The notes: generated by a model not told the origin, from the sequence alone. A DNA stretch of 64,000 bases from an uncultured Acetatifactor sp. (GCA_934402375.1 CAKRUB010000002.1:1-64000), one strand, 5' to 3'; counted from the first letter of the stretch, positions 9,113-17,740 are shown. Translations and numbers: made by a program.

Positions 9113-9541
9113 ATGATAGAAAAAATCAAGGAACTTTGCAAGAAATACGAAGAAATCATTATTTATCTGATTGTCGGAGTTATGACGACCATCGTTTCAT
9201 GGGCGGCGGCATTTCTGGGCAAGCTGCTGCTGGATGTGGATGTCTCGTGGCAGAATACGCTGAATAATACGATCAGCTGGATGGTGGGTGTGCTCTTTGC
9301 CTATCCGCTGAACCGCAAATGGGTATTTAAAAGTAAAAATCCGAAGATACTCAAAGAGTTCCTCGGACTTGCTTCTTCCCGTGTCTCCACGCTGATCATG
9401 GATATTGTGATCATGTGGCTGACGGTAAATGTAATCGGTATGAATTACTGGATTGCAAAGATCTTCATTTCCTCCGTGATCGTCACGATAGCGAACTATG
9501 TGTTCAGTAAGCTCTTTGTTTTCAAGAAGAAGGAAAATTAA
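9113..9541 (+). CDS. GtrA family membrane protein
   Basis: The 142-residue protein has four predicted membrane helices and the GtrA-family signature in which a helix ends in YPLNRKWVFK and the last helix ends in FSKLFVFK. GtrA-like proteins are thought to help move polyprenyl-linked sugars across the membrane for cell-surface glycosylation. No glycosyltransferase partner is adjacent. The last four bases overlap the convergent mtnN stop region. Confidence 0.9.
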   Translation: MIEKIKELCKKYEEIIIYLIVGVMTTIVSWAAAFLGKLLLDVDVSWQNTLNNTISWMVGVLFAYPLNRKWVFKSKNPKILKEFLGLASSRVSTLIMDIVIMWLTVNVIGMNYWIAKIFISSVIVTIANYVFSKLFVFKKKEN

Positions 9542-10236
9542 AGCTGTCCGACAAGCTCCTCTACCAGAGCAGCGGAATGCTTCGCGGCAGCAGTCTCAAA
9601 CTGGGGATAATCCATCTGGGCACTGTTGTCCGCCTTGTCGGAGATTGCGCGGATAATGACAAAGGGGATTCCATTCAGAAAAGCGCCGTGTGCGATGGAA
9701 GCGCCCTCCATCTCTGCGCAGTCACCCTGATATTCCCGAATCAGCTTTTCTTTGATCTCGTTGCCGGAGATGAACTGGTCACCGCTTACCACGCGTCCGA
9801 TGACGGCATGTATATCGGGGTTTACCTTCTCACAGGCAGTCTTTGCCAGTGCGACGAGCTTCTCATCAGCAACGAACTCTCTTACCCCGATTTGGGGAAC
9901 TTCACCGGGCTTATAACCGAAAATAGTGACATCTACATCATGGTGCAGGGCGTCTCTTGAGATCAGAATATCACCGATGTCTAGAGAAGCGTTCAGCGAA
10001 CCGGCAACGCCGGTGTTGATGATGTGGGTGACATCGAAGAGATCAACAAGGATCTGCGTGCAAAGCGCCGCGTTGACCTTACCAATGCCGCTTCTGACAA
10101 TGACGACGGAAGCGCCGTTGAGTGTACCCTCATAAAACTCCATCTTTGCCTTTTTGACAATTCTTGAGACAGTCATAGCTGACTTTAATTCTTCCACCTC
10201 GAGCTCCATGGCTCCGATAATTCCGATCTTGCTCAT
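9538..10236 (-). CDS. mtnN: 5'-methylthioadenosine/S-adenosylhomocysteine nucleosidase
   Basis: The enzyme hydrolyses S-adenosylhomocysteine and methylthioadenosine to release adenine, feeding S-ribosylhomocysteine to LuxS. The 232 residues are the normal length. The N-terminal GAMELEVEEL carries the catalytic glutamate, INTGVAG forms the phosphorylase-like loop, EMEGASIAH binds the ribose and ISDKAD holds the catalytic aspartate. luxS lies upstream on the same strand, separated by a 151-bp repeat, so the two steps of the activated methyl cycle sit together. Confidence 0.97.
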   Translation of the reverse strand: MSKIGIIGAMELEVEELKSAMTVSRIVKKAKMEFYEGTLNGASVVIVRSGIGKVNAALCTQILVDLFDVTHIINTGVAGSLNASLDIGDILISRDALHHDVDVTIFGYKPGEVPQIGVREFVADEKLVALAKTACEKVNPDIHAVIGRVVSGDQFISGNEIKEKLIREYQGDCAEMEGASIAHGAFLNGIPFVIIRAISDKADNSAQMDYPQFETAAAKHSAALVEELVGQL

Positions 10237-10298
10237 TTCTGTCCTCTTTCTTCTATAATCCTTTCATTTTAGTATTTGAGAATGACATGTTTCCACGA

Positions 10299-10449
10299 GT
10301 GACGTTGCACAGGATGTACAGACCACCGCAGGCACGCTTTCGCTACCTTCCGCTCGCAACGGCACATAAGATGTCAAAGTACGCCATCTAAGTGCCGGCG
10401 GCTCCAGAGTGCGCTGCTTGTGGTCAGGTACATCCTGCACAACTGTTAT
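10299..10449 (-). repeat. 151-bp palindromic element, copy A
   Basis: This copy lies between luxS and mtnN and is inverted relative to copy C. In copy C orientation it begins TAACAGTTG and ends CAACGTCAC. The arms form an imperfect palindrome closed by a central hairpin CGGCAC...GTGCCG with an inner stem AGATG/CATCT and the loop core GTACTTTG shared by all full copies. It is the most diverged of the three full copies, and many differences change both partners of a stem. No target duplication or coding capacity was seen. Confidence 0.9.
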
Positions 10450-10487
10450 CTGGCATTCATAAATTTTGCAGATAATAAGTTCCGCAT

Positions 10488-10967
10488 TTAATTAGGATAA
10501 ATCAGCCTCGTATCATCGATGCTATAAAGCACATTATCCAGATACCGCTTCGCCAGCCAGTTTGCCATGCCGAGGTTCATGTCCAGGTAGTTTCCGCAGT
10601 CCTTCGGGGATGCGCCAGGAACCTCTCCCTTGAAGTCACGGATAAATTCGTACATCTCGATCATCAGCGGAACAATGTCTCTGGAAGTGTAATCCCCCGC
10701 CAGCAGCAGATAGAAACCGGTGCGGCAGCCCATGGGGCCGAAATAGATGGTCTTGTCCTTGTAAACCGGATGGTTTCTAAGGAAGGTTGCGCCAAGATGC
10801 TCGATCGTGTGTACCTCGGCTGTATTCATGACAGGCTCCTCGTTGGGGCTTGTCATACGAAGGTCGAAGGTCGTGATCACTTCGGCTCCGACAGTGTCCT
10901 TTCTCGACACATAAATGCCGGGTTGAAGCTTGATATGATCAATGGTGAAGCTTGCAATTTTTTCCAT
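10488..10967 (-). CDS. luxS: S-ribosylhomocysteine lyase LuxS
   Basis: LuxS splits S-ribosylhomocysteine into homocysteine and DPD, the precursor of autoinducer 2. The 159-residue protein shows the metal-binding HTIEH (H53, H57), the catalytic-cysteine region GPMGCRTGFY (C81) and a later SPKDCGNY cysteine expected as third metal ligand. The start at 10967 has AAAGGAAA upstream; the longer in-frame form would add ten unusual residues. With mtnN downstream it completes SAM recycling. Confidence 0.97.
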   Translation of the reverse strand: MEKIASFTIDHIKLQPGIYVSRKDTVGAEVITTFDLRMTSPNEEPVMNTAEVHTIEHLGATFLRNHPVYKDKTIYFGPMGCRTGFYLLLAGDYTSRDIVPLMIEMYEFIRDFKGEVPGASPKDCGNYLDMNLGMANWLAKRYLDNVLYSIDDTRLIYPN

Positions 10968-11060
10968 AGATAAATTTCCTTTCAAATGATAGGTCAAAAA
11001 TACCTTAATTCCGCCGCTTTGTCAAGGATTACAGAGGTCTCGGGTTCATCAGGTTTGGTG

Positions 11061-11420
11061 TTACAATAATAACGCTGCCATACCTAATATAAGCCAGATA
11101 ACAAGCACCATAAATATTGCTGTTATGGCCTGCCTTTCTAATGTTTTTCTGGTTTGTTCCTCCGCAAGCATTACTTGTTCTTCAGGGTTAGTCGTATGTA
11201 TTTCCTCCTTATTCATGTCAGGTATGAACGCAATGAATTGAAGCAGCAAAAGAATCAGTACACCATATTTTGAAGCGGTTTCACCATTTCCTATATGGAA
11301 AAGGCTGTTGTTTTTAAAGGTGGCAGGTATAAAGCTCCACAAAAGAAAGCCAACTACGATACCTGCAATAGAAACTAAATTCCGAACCATTTTCAGTTGT
11401 GTACTTGATAGTCTCTTCAT
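11061..11420 (-). CDS. Small membrane protein of unknown function
   Basis: The 119-residue product has three hydrophobic segments at about 14-33, 50-66 and 98-118, with a polar, glutamate-rich loop between the second and third. I recognise no family. The start has AAGGAGGATG at good spacing. A minus-strand promoter is visible at 11511-11541. The gene is more A/T-rich than its neighbours, which may point to separate ancestry. Confidence 0.65.
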   Translation of the reverse strand: MKRLSSTQLKMVRNLVSIAGIVVGFLLWSFIPATFKNNSLFHIGNGETASKYGVLILLLLQFIAFIPDMNKEEIHTTNPEEQVMLAEEQTRKTLERQAITAIFMVLVIWLILGMAALLL

Positions 11421-11510
11421 CGTGCATCCTCCTTGTTTAAAATAGCTGTTCCATATCCCATATCTAAGAGTCCCTTTTGCTCTTAAATCATGTCACATAT
11501 ATTCTAACAT

Positions 11511-11541
11511 ATTATAACAGTTTGCGCTACGTCAATGTCAA
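11511..11541 (-). promoter_or_regulatory. Promoter of the small membrane protein gene
   Basis: On the minus strand TTGACA (11541-11536) is followed after 19 bases by TATAAT (11516-11511), preceded by TG as in an extended -10. The long spacer is unusual, and a second TTGACG lies six bases closer. Confidence 0.5.
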
Positions 11542-11585
11542 CATAAAAGACAAAATCTATAAAATGTAGGTTTCGCTCCTGCTTC

Positions 11586-11635
11586 TTGACAGGACAGAAA
11601 AGAAGCGTTATTATCTGGTTAGCAAAGACTAACCA
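11586..11635 (+). promoter_or_regulatory. Promoter with DtxR/IdeR-like operator
   Basis: TTGACA (11586-11591), a 17-base spacer and TATTAT (11609-11614) make a strong promoter. The perfect inverted repeat TGGTTAG and CTAACCA (11616-11622 and 11629-11635, six-base centre) covers the expected transcription start. TTAG/CTAA half-sites resemble those bound by iron- or manganese-responsive DtxR-family repressors, which would block initiation here. The gene downstream fits metal control. Confidence 0.7.
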
Positions 11636-11654
11636 ATAGAAAGGAAGGATAACT

Positions 11655-12026
11655 ATGGCGACAGTTATTATATGCATTATATTGCTGGTGATCTGTATTT
11701 TCGGTGTTAAGAGCTATGCGGGAAAGCTCTCCCATGGCTGCTGTGGGGGTGCCAGTGATGCGGTAAAGCGGAAGAAGCCGCAGGATGAGGATATTTCTCA
11801 TTATCCCTACAGCTATGTAATTGAAATTGACGGAATGACCTGTAAGAATTGTGCGGCGAGGATTGAAAATGCTTTTAATACCGATGACAGCGGAAACTAT
11901 TACGCGAAGGTAAATCTCGGGAAAAAGAAAGCTTTTGTACATACAAAGCATGAGACTCCCGAGACGGAGTTTAGCAGGATCGTTGCAAGAACCGGCTACA
12001 CCGCCGTAAATGTGGTAAAGGAATGA
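11655..12026 (+). CDS. FeoB-associated-like cysteine-rich membrane segment fused to an HMA domain
   Basis: The 123-residue protein begins with one membrane helix (residues 3-19) followed by KLSHGCCGG, the layout of the small FeoB-associated cysteine-rich proteins. A basic linker leads to a heavy-metal-associated domain with MTCKNC at residues 61-66. HMA domains bind and hand over soft metal ions through the CxxC pair. No feoB or other uptake gene is adjacent. The promoter carries a DtxR-like operator, so expression probably rises on metal starvation. The metal itself is uncertain. Confidence 0.75.
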   Translation: MATVIICIILLVICIFGVKSYAGKLSHGCCGGASDAVKRKKPQDEDISHYPYSYVIEIDGMTCKNCAARIENAFNTDDSGNYYAKVNLGKKKAFVHTKHETPETEFSRIVARTGYTAVNVVKE

Positions 12027-12039
12027 GAAAATAAAAGAC

Positions 12040-12073
12040 AGGAGCTGCCCTGGCGTGGGACAGCTCCTTTTTT
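12040..12073. terminator. Terminator after the HMA-fusion gene
   Basis: AGGAGCTG pairs with CAGCTCCT, extended by CCC/GGG, followed by six Ts. It may also serve the convergent alpha-galactosidase remnant. Confidence 0.9.
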
Positions 12074-12085
12074 ATGAGGCGGATT

Positions 12086-13376
12086 TTATTCTGCCAGTGT
12101 GAGATGGAACTGGAATGCCTGATATTCCCCGGAAAGTGAAGAGACGGGTATACCGATGGTCTTCAGTACAGCACCGCTGTAGGTTTCCTGTGTCTCTCGG
12201 CAATAATAGAGACGGTTTGCGGGCAGCCCCTTGCATTTCACATAGATCGGCAGGCTGTTGCCGTGCGTGTTGGTGGTTACAAGGTTGAGCAGCGCTTCCG
12301 ACTGATCCGGTGAAACCATATTCCACGCAAAATATTCGTCGTGAATTCTCGGGTCGGTGCACCGGTAATAGCTGCCAGTCTTCCTTAAAGACCTGAATCT
12401 GTTTTTTGATCTGTTCCTTTTCGTCACTGCCTAATTTCGTGAGGTCAAGCTCATAGCCGAAATTGCCGGACATAGCGACAACTCCGCGCGTGCGGATATC
12501 CGTGGTTCTTCCATTCTGATGGTTGGGAACCGCTGAAATATGGGAACCGATGACGGAGACGGGATAGCCAAAGGATGCGCCGTACTGGATGCTGAGCCGT
12601 TCAATGGCATCGGTGTTGTCACTCGTCCAGATCTGTGGCGTGTAGTACATCATGCCGGCATCAAATCGGCAGCCACCGCTGCCGCAGCTCTCGATCAACA
12701 GATCGGGATAGCGTGTCTGGAGCTTTTCCAGAAAGGAATAGACACCAAGGTCGATCAGCTTTTTGCCGGTGAAGCTGAAGTAGGTTGCCTCCCAGTTATT
12801 TACCAGAATGGGTCTGCGGACTTTCTTATATTTGCCCCGGCATACATTTTCACGGAGAAAATGGTGGAAAATATGTGAGAGCTGTGCAAGACCCTCCTGC
12901 GAGTAGCCCATGATAACCTCCGGGGCATAAAAGCATTCGCCGGGGCAGAGGCGGTAATCGAGCAGTTCGTCGGCAATACCCATCTGTATGCGCGTCTAGG
13001 AGTATTGATCCTGCTCCGCTTCCAGGAGGAAAATCCCGCTGTACATCAGGGAAAGACCGTAGCAGGCGCCGTAATCCTCGGTAGTGTCCTGTTCTGCGAG
13101 AATTGCAAAGGTGTTATGCTGATGGCCGGAGACACCGCGACGGCTTCCGATTGAGACAGTCTCATGCCTCACGGGGGTGCGCTCATAATGCATTTCGTTG
13201 TAGTGGCGGCCATAGAAATGGATCAGGTAGGCAGACCGCTTGTTGGGACCGTATCTGTGTCCCGGTGCGCAGTCCTTATAACCACAGTAAATGAGCCTTA
13301 GATCCACGCTGTCATTATTCAGATTTCCGAGGCATCGGTACTTGTCTGTTTCGTACAATCCGGATTTCAGTTTCAC
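12086..13376 (-). pseudogene. GH36 alpha-galactosidase remnant
   Basis: GH36 enzymes cleave terminal alpha-galactose from melibiose or raffinose-type sugars. Three pieces of one gene remain. The N-terminal piece (13376-12996) ends in an in-frame TAG that probably replaced CAG. The middle piece (from 12983) has MGIADELLDYRLCPGECF and RRPILVNNWEATYFSFTGKK. It then jumps near 12760 directly to LLIESCGSGGCRFD and WTSDNTDA, so the central barrel segment expected to hold the catalytic nucleophile is missing. A frameshift near 12370-12385 separates the C-terminal piece (EYFAWNMVS). The stop, the deletion and the frameshift together make activity very unlikely. Confidence 0.85.
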
Positions 13377-13471
13377 AGATATTTCCTCTGCTTCCTGCTT
13401 GTAATTTCATTATAGCTCTTTTACCCCTGTTTTATATAGCGAAATGTTACTATTACATGGACTTAAGTTAG

Positions 13472-13696
13472 CATGGAGACAGACAGGCGATTGACAGGAT
13501 GGTGGACGAGGATGTGCCGTGTGAAGATATACTTTCCCAGTTAAATGCTGCAAAATCCGCATTGCATAAGTGCGGACAGGTGGTGCTGGAGGGGCATATC
13601 AAGCACTGCGTGAGGGACGGCATTGAGCACGGTGACGCGGACAGGACAATAGAAGAGTTCACAAAAGCAGTAGAGCGTTTTGCAAATATGGGATAA
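13472..13696 (+). pseudogene. CsoR/RcnR-family metal repressor lacking its N-terminus
   Basis: The reading frame contains RMVDEDVPCEDILSQL, the CsoR-family region with a metal-ligand cysteine, and GHIKHCV with the later His/Cys ligands. The usual first helix (RLKRIEGQVRG-like), needed for DNA binding, is absent; a stop at 13469 precedes HGDRQAID. A shortened product could start at ATG 13499 but lacks the DNA-binding basic helix. It sits directly before a P1B ATPase, the normal target of such a repressor, so the pump has probably lost its control. Confidence 0.75.
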
Positions 13697-13718
13697 AAAT
13701 CGGAAGAGGAGGTCTTAT

Positions 13719-15599
13719 ATGAAAAAGTTCTGTAAGAAGCTGGAAGAGCTGCTCGAACTCGGCGGAATTAAGAAGGATGTCACTTTGCTTGTGATTTCCG
13801 GCGTTGCGTTGATTCTGAGTCTTGCAAATGTTGTGCCGATTCCCTTTAACATTGCATGGGTGGCGATTCTGCTCTGTGGTGTACCGATTGTTCTGGAGGC
13901 GGTTATCGGGCTTGTCACAAGATTTGACATCAAGGCGGATGTGCTGGTATCTCTGGCATTGATCGCGTCAGTCTGTATTGGTGAGGATTTCGCTGCGGGC
14001 GAGGTGGCATTTATCATGCAGCTGGGAGCTTTGCTGGAGGATCTGACGGTTGCCCGCGCCCGTGCGGGCATTGAGAAGCTTGTCCGCCTGACTCCGCAGA
14101 CGGCGAGGATCCTTGAGGGCGGAAAGGAAAAGGTGATTCCGGCGGATCAGGTGAAGGTTGGAGATATTCTTCGCGTGCTTCCCGGAGAGGGAATACCGGT
14201 GGACGGCGTGATCCTGTCGGGACAGACCTCGATTAATCAGGCAGTTATGACCGGCGAGTCGCTGCCCGTGGACAAGACTGCCGGGGATGAGGTGTCCAGC
14301 GGAACGGTAAACCAGTTTGGCGCGTTTGACATGAAGGCGACCAAAGTTGGGGAAGACAGTTCGATTCAGCGGATGATCCGCCTGGTTCAGTCGGCGGATG
14401 CTGACAAGGCGAAAATCGTCGGGATAGCTGACCGTTGGGCGACATGGATTGTTGTGATCGCGTTGACGGCAGCTGCCCTCACATGGGCAATCAGCGGACA
14501 GATCATCCGTGCTGTCACGATCCTTGTTGTATTTTGTCCCTGTGCGCTGGTGTTGGCGACTTCCACGGCAATTATGGCGGCGATCGGAAATGCGACGAAG
14601 CATGGATTTCTTGTGCGCGAAGGAAATGCGTTGGAGCGACTGGCGGAAGTACGGCTGGTGACGTTTGACAAGACGGGAACGCTCACCTGTGGAACACCGC
14701 GGGTCGTGGCTGTGAAGAGTGTTGTAAGCGAGTATACAGAAGATGAGGTATATTGCCTTGCGGCATCGGCGGAGCAGTTTTCGGAGCATCCCATGGGAAA
14801 GGCTATTGTCACATCCTATCGCGGTGAGAATCGTGGCGCATTGCAGACGGCGGGCAACTTCAAGATGAAGCTCGGAAGAGGTGTCACGGCTGTCATAAAT
14901 GGGAAAAATGTTCTTGCCGGTAATGTGGAACTGATGAGGGAGAAAGATATTTCAGTAAATCAGGGCGAGGCTGTCAATGATTTTCTGCGGCAGGGCTGCA
15001 CGGTAATCTATGTAGCGGTAGATGACACATGTGTCGGATACGTTGTACTGTCAGATGTCCTGCGCTCCGAGAGCACGGCAATGATAGACCGGCTGAATGC
15101 GATAGGCATTGAACCGGTACTTCTGACAGGGGACAATGAAAATGCGGCAAGAGGTATTGCGGAGAAGCTACATATTTCGGAATGGCGTGCGAATTGTCTT
15201 CCCGAGGACAAGCTGAACAGCATTGACAGCTATGAGGCGGAAGGAAGACGCGTCTGTATGATTGGTGACGGAATCAATGATGCGCCCGCGCTAAAGAAGG
15301 CGATGGTCGGTATTGCCATGGGAGGAGTCGGCAGTGACATTGCCGTGGACGCAGCGGATATTGCACTTGTGGATGATGAGATCAAGGAGCTGCCGCATCT
15401 TCTGATGTTGTCCAGGCGAATGATGACGACAATCAAGCTCAATATGACATTTTCCATGACATTGAACTTTGTTGCGATCGTGCTGGCAATGTCGGGTATT
15501 CTGAACCCGGTCGTCGGGGCGCGTGTCCACAATGCAGGGAGTGTGCTGGTAATTATTAATTCAGCGTTGTTATTAAAATGGAGAAAAAAAGGAGAGTAG
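13719..15599 (+). CDS. Heavy-metal-translocating P1B-type ATPase
   Basis: The 626-residue pump exports a soft or transition metal using ATP. Visible are the MTGES actuator loop (177-181), the transmembrane CPC motif (273-275), the phosphorylation site DKTGT (317-321) and GDGINDAP near the C-terminus. The last helix contains HNAGSVLVIINSALLL. No N-terminal HMA domain is present. The metal cannot be fixed, but a CPC site is compatible with Cu, Zn, Cd or Co. AGGAGG precedes the chosen start. The gene follows a beheaded CsoR-like repressor and precedes a tiny membrane protein. Confidence 0.92.
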   Translation: MKKFCKKLEELLELGGIKKDVTLLVISGVALILSLANVVPIPFNIAWVAILLCGVPIVLEAVIGLVTRFDIKADVLVSLALIASVCIGEDFAAGEVAFIMQLGALLEDLTVARARAGIEKLVRLTPQTARILEGGKEKVIPADQVKVGDILRVLPGEGIPVDGVILSGQTSINQAVMTGESLPVDKTAGDEVSSGTVNQFGAFDMKATKVGEDSSIQRMIRLVQSADADKAKIVGIADRWATWIVVIALTAAALTWAISGQIIRAVTILVVFCPCALVLATSTAIMAAIGNATKHGFLVREGNALERLAEVRLVTFDKTGTLTCGTPRVVAVKSVVSEYTEDEVYCLAASAEQFSEHPMGKAIVTSYRGENRGALQTAGNFKMKLGRGVTAVINGKNVLAGNVELMREKDISVNQGEAVNDFLRQGCTVIYVAVDDTCVGYVVLSDVLRSESTAMIDRLNAIGIEPVLLTGDNENAARGIAEKLHISEWRANCLPEDKLNSIDSYEAEGRRVCMIGDGINDAPALKKAMVGIAMGGVGSDIAVDAADIALVDDEIKELPHLLMLSRRMMTTIKLNMTFSMTLNFVAIVLAMSGILNPVVGARVHNAGSVLVIINSALLLKWRKKGE

Positions 15600-15604
15600 A
15601 TAAA

Positions 15605-15771
15605 ATGAATATCAGTATTATTGGAATGGTGATTGGAGTTATGGTTCTTGGAGCCGGGATTTATTATCTGGTGAAGGAGTGGAAAGATCGTGAATCAAAA
15701 AAATATATACGATTGTATTGGTGCTTGGGGTGGTCGTATTTGCGGTGAGTCTCCTGACGTATATTTTGTAA
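15605..15771 (+). pseudogene. Two-helix small membrane protein interrupted at an A7 run
   Basis: The ATG at 15605 opens a frame for one membrane helix (IIGMVIGVMVLGAGIYYLV) and a charged loop KEWKDRESKK. At A7 (15697-15703) the zero frame runs on to TGA after 18 odd residues. Slipping back one base gives KIYTIVLVLGVVVFAV, a second membrane helix, ending at TAA 15771, for about 55 residues. A AAA AAA is a classical slippery sequence, so this is either a one-base deletion or programmed -1 frameshifting. It lies six bases after the P1B ATPase, suggesting a partner peptide. Confidence 0.55.
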
Positions 15772-15867
15772 AATTACGGGTTGGAAAAAGAAAAATCCGG
15801 TTGATTCATGCAGTCCGTTCGTTCATAATGGGAGACATATCAGGTAATGTCACAGAGGAGAAACTCA

Positions 15868-16848
15868 ATGTACGAATGGCAGAGACAGATTCAGACAGTC
15901 GTGGATGAAATCGACAGGGGTATCCGGGAGCACAGGGAGGAGGCGTTGACTTTGCAGACGCTTTCTGCAGGGCTGGGCTATTCCGAATTCCATATGACAA
16001 GGAAATTCAGGGAAATTTCCGGTATGCAATTTAAAGAGTATCTGAGAAATCGAAAACTGGCATTTGCCCTGAAGGAGATCAGGGACACCGACAGGAGGGT
16101 TCTGGATATTGCGCTTGATTATGGGTTTTCCTCCCATGAGGCGTTTACCAGAGCCTTTCAGTCCGTCTACGGCATGTCGCCGAGCGAGTATCGCAGAAAC
16201 CCGAAGCCGTTGGTGCTGCGCACAAAGATCACGCCCTTTGACAGATATTTTCTGGGACTTGGCGAGATCGGCATGGTCAGATCTGCAGAGGGTGTCAAGG
16301 TGTACTTCATAACGATTCCCGCACATAAATTCCTTCATATTAAAAATTACGAGAGCAATGGGTACTGGGACTTCTGGCAGAGACAGAATTGCATTTCGGG
16401 TCAGGATTACGAGACGATATGCGGATTGTTGGACAGCGTGAAGGGCAAGCTGGATGATGCGGGGGGAGCCGAGCCAAACTGCGCCGGTGGGCAGATCATG
16501 GCATATATCAATGATCCGGCAGGACGGCTCTGTGATTGGGGGATACCGCGCATAGAATGCTGGGGAGCAAGGCTTCCTGCCGATTATCGGGGAGAGCTTC
16601 CGCCGCAGATGCAGCTTCTGGAGGTACCAGAGGCGGAGTATATTGTTTTTGAACATGGGCCTTTTGACTATGAACAGGAAAACCGGAGCGTTGAGGCAAA
16701 GATAGAGGACACAATGCGTGACTTTGATTATTTGTCAACAGACTATCGTCTGGACACATTGCCCGGACGGATCATGTATTTTTTCTATAATCCTGAACAG
16801 TATTTTAAATATGTCAGACCTGTGCGCAGAGCGCAGGAGAGCAAGTAA
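15868..16848 (+). CDS. AraC-family regulator with C-terminal GyrI-like effector domain
   Basis: The 326-residue protein has the AraC double helix-turn-helix at the N-terminus (about residues 10-105, with LGYSEFHMTRKFREISG and YGFSSHEAFTRAFQSVYG). A GyrI-like ligand-binding domain fills the rest (VPEAEYIVFEHGPF and a C-terminal YFFYNPEQY). This order is that of Rob/BmrR-like sensors of hydrophobic compounds. The start is fixed by CAGAGGAG. A target operon is not obvious. Confidence 0.88.
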   Translation: MYEWQRQIQTVVDEIDRGIREHREEALTLQTLSAGLGYSEFHMTRKFREISGMQFKEYLRNRKLAFALKEIRDTDRRVLDIALDYGFSSHEAFTRAFQSVYGMSPSEYRRNPKPLVLRTKITPFDRYFLGLGEIGMVRSAEGVKVYFITIPAHKFLHIKNYESNGYWDFWQRQNCISGQDYETICGLLDSVKGKLDDAGGAEPNCAGGQIMAYINDPAGRLCDWGIPRIECWGARLPADYRGELPPQMQLLEVPEAEYIVFEHGPFDYEQENRSVEAKIEDTMRDFDYLSTDYRLDTLPGRIMYFFYNPEQYFKYVRPVRRAQESK

Positions 16849-16907
16849 AATCAAGCGGGCATTTTCCCATCGGTCTATGCTGTAAAGGACGGAAGGGGGA
16901 TCATAAG

Positions 16908-17657
16908 ATGGATTATGAATTTAAGAATCTGACAACAGAGAATATAGCGGACGAGCATTTATGCTGTCTGATCCGCAGCCGGACGAAAAATCCGGGAATT
17001 GAGGCGAAGCGCGAGTGGCTTGCGGAGCGTCTGAAGGAAGGACATGTCTTCAGAAAGCTGGACGTCAAGGGTTGTGTTTTCATAGAATATGCACCTCTTG
17101 AAACGGCATGGGTGCCCATTGTCGGGGACAATTATGTTTACATTTATTGTCTTTGGGTCTCCGGCAGTCCGAAGGGAAGCGGATACGGAAAGGCATTGAT
17201 GGAATATTGTCTGGAGGACGCGAGGGCGAAGGGAAAGTCGGGGGTCTGTATGCTTGGTTCGGACAGGCAGAAGCTCTGGCTGTCCAATCAGGCGTTTGCC
17301 GAGAAGTACGGCTTTGAGGCCGTGGACTCGACGGAGGCGGGTTATAAGCTGTTGGCGCTTTCCTTCGACGGGACGAAACCGCAGTTCACACCGACAGCGA
17401 GAAAGAGCGCGATTACGAATGAGGAACTGACGATTTACTATGATATGCAGTGTCCCTACATTTATCAGAGGATTGAAGACATCAGGGAGTATTGTGCGGC
17501 AAATGGGATAACAGCCTCCTTTAACAGGGTCGGCAGTCTGCAGGAGGCGAAGGAGCTGCCCTGTGCGTTCAATAACTGGGGCGCCTTCTACAAGGGAAAA
17601 TTCATTACGGTAAATCTGTTGGATGTGCCCTCCGTGCAGAAAATTCTCAGCAAATAA
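16908..17657 (+). CDS. GNAT acetyltransferase with YoaP-like C-terminal domain
   Basis: The 249-residue protein has a GNAT fold in residues 1-140, with the acetyl-CoA loop region GSPKGSGYGKALMEYCL. A C-terminal thioredoxin-like YoaP region follows, with IYYDMQCPYIYQR and the final FNNWGAFYKGKF typical of this family. The acceptor substrate is unknown. The start has AAGGGGG at proper distance. The next gene has its own promoter and an unusual inverted repeat that begins eight bases after this stop codon. Confidence 0.85.
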   Translation: MDYEFKNLTTENIADEHLCCLIRSRTKNPGIEAKREWLAERLKEGHVFRKLDVKGCVFIEYAPLETAWVPIVGDNYVYIYCLWVSGSPKGSGYGKALMEYCLEDARAKGKSGVCMLGSDRQKLWLSNQAFAEKYGFEAVDSTEAGYKLLALSFDGTKPQFTPTARKSAITNEELTIYYDMQCPYIYQRIEDIREYCAANGITASFNRVGSLQEAKELPCAFNNWGAFYKGKFITVNLLDVPSVQKILSK

Positions 17658-17660
17658 GCA

Positions 17661-17740
17661 TTGCATTGTCCTCCGTGGGCGGGTATACTGAATGTATAAT
17701 TACATTCAGGCGAAATACAAATACACTCAGGGAGGACAAT
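17661..17740 (+). promoter_or_regulatory. Promoter, start-site palindrome and RBS-masking inverted repeat
   Basis: TTGCAT (17661-17666), 17 bases, TATACT (17684-17689) form a strong promoter. CTGAATGTA and TACATTCAG (17688-17709) make a perfect nine-base palindrome over the start site, a likely operator. ATTGTCCTCC at 17665-17674 is exactly complementary to GGAGGACAAT at 17731-17740, which holds the ribosome binding site. Only read-through RNA from upstream would contain both arms. Confidence 0.7.
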
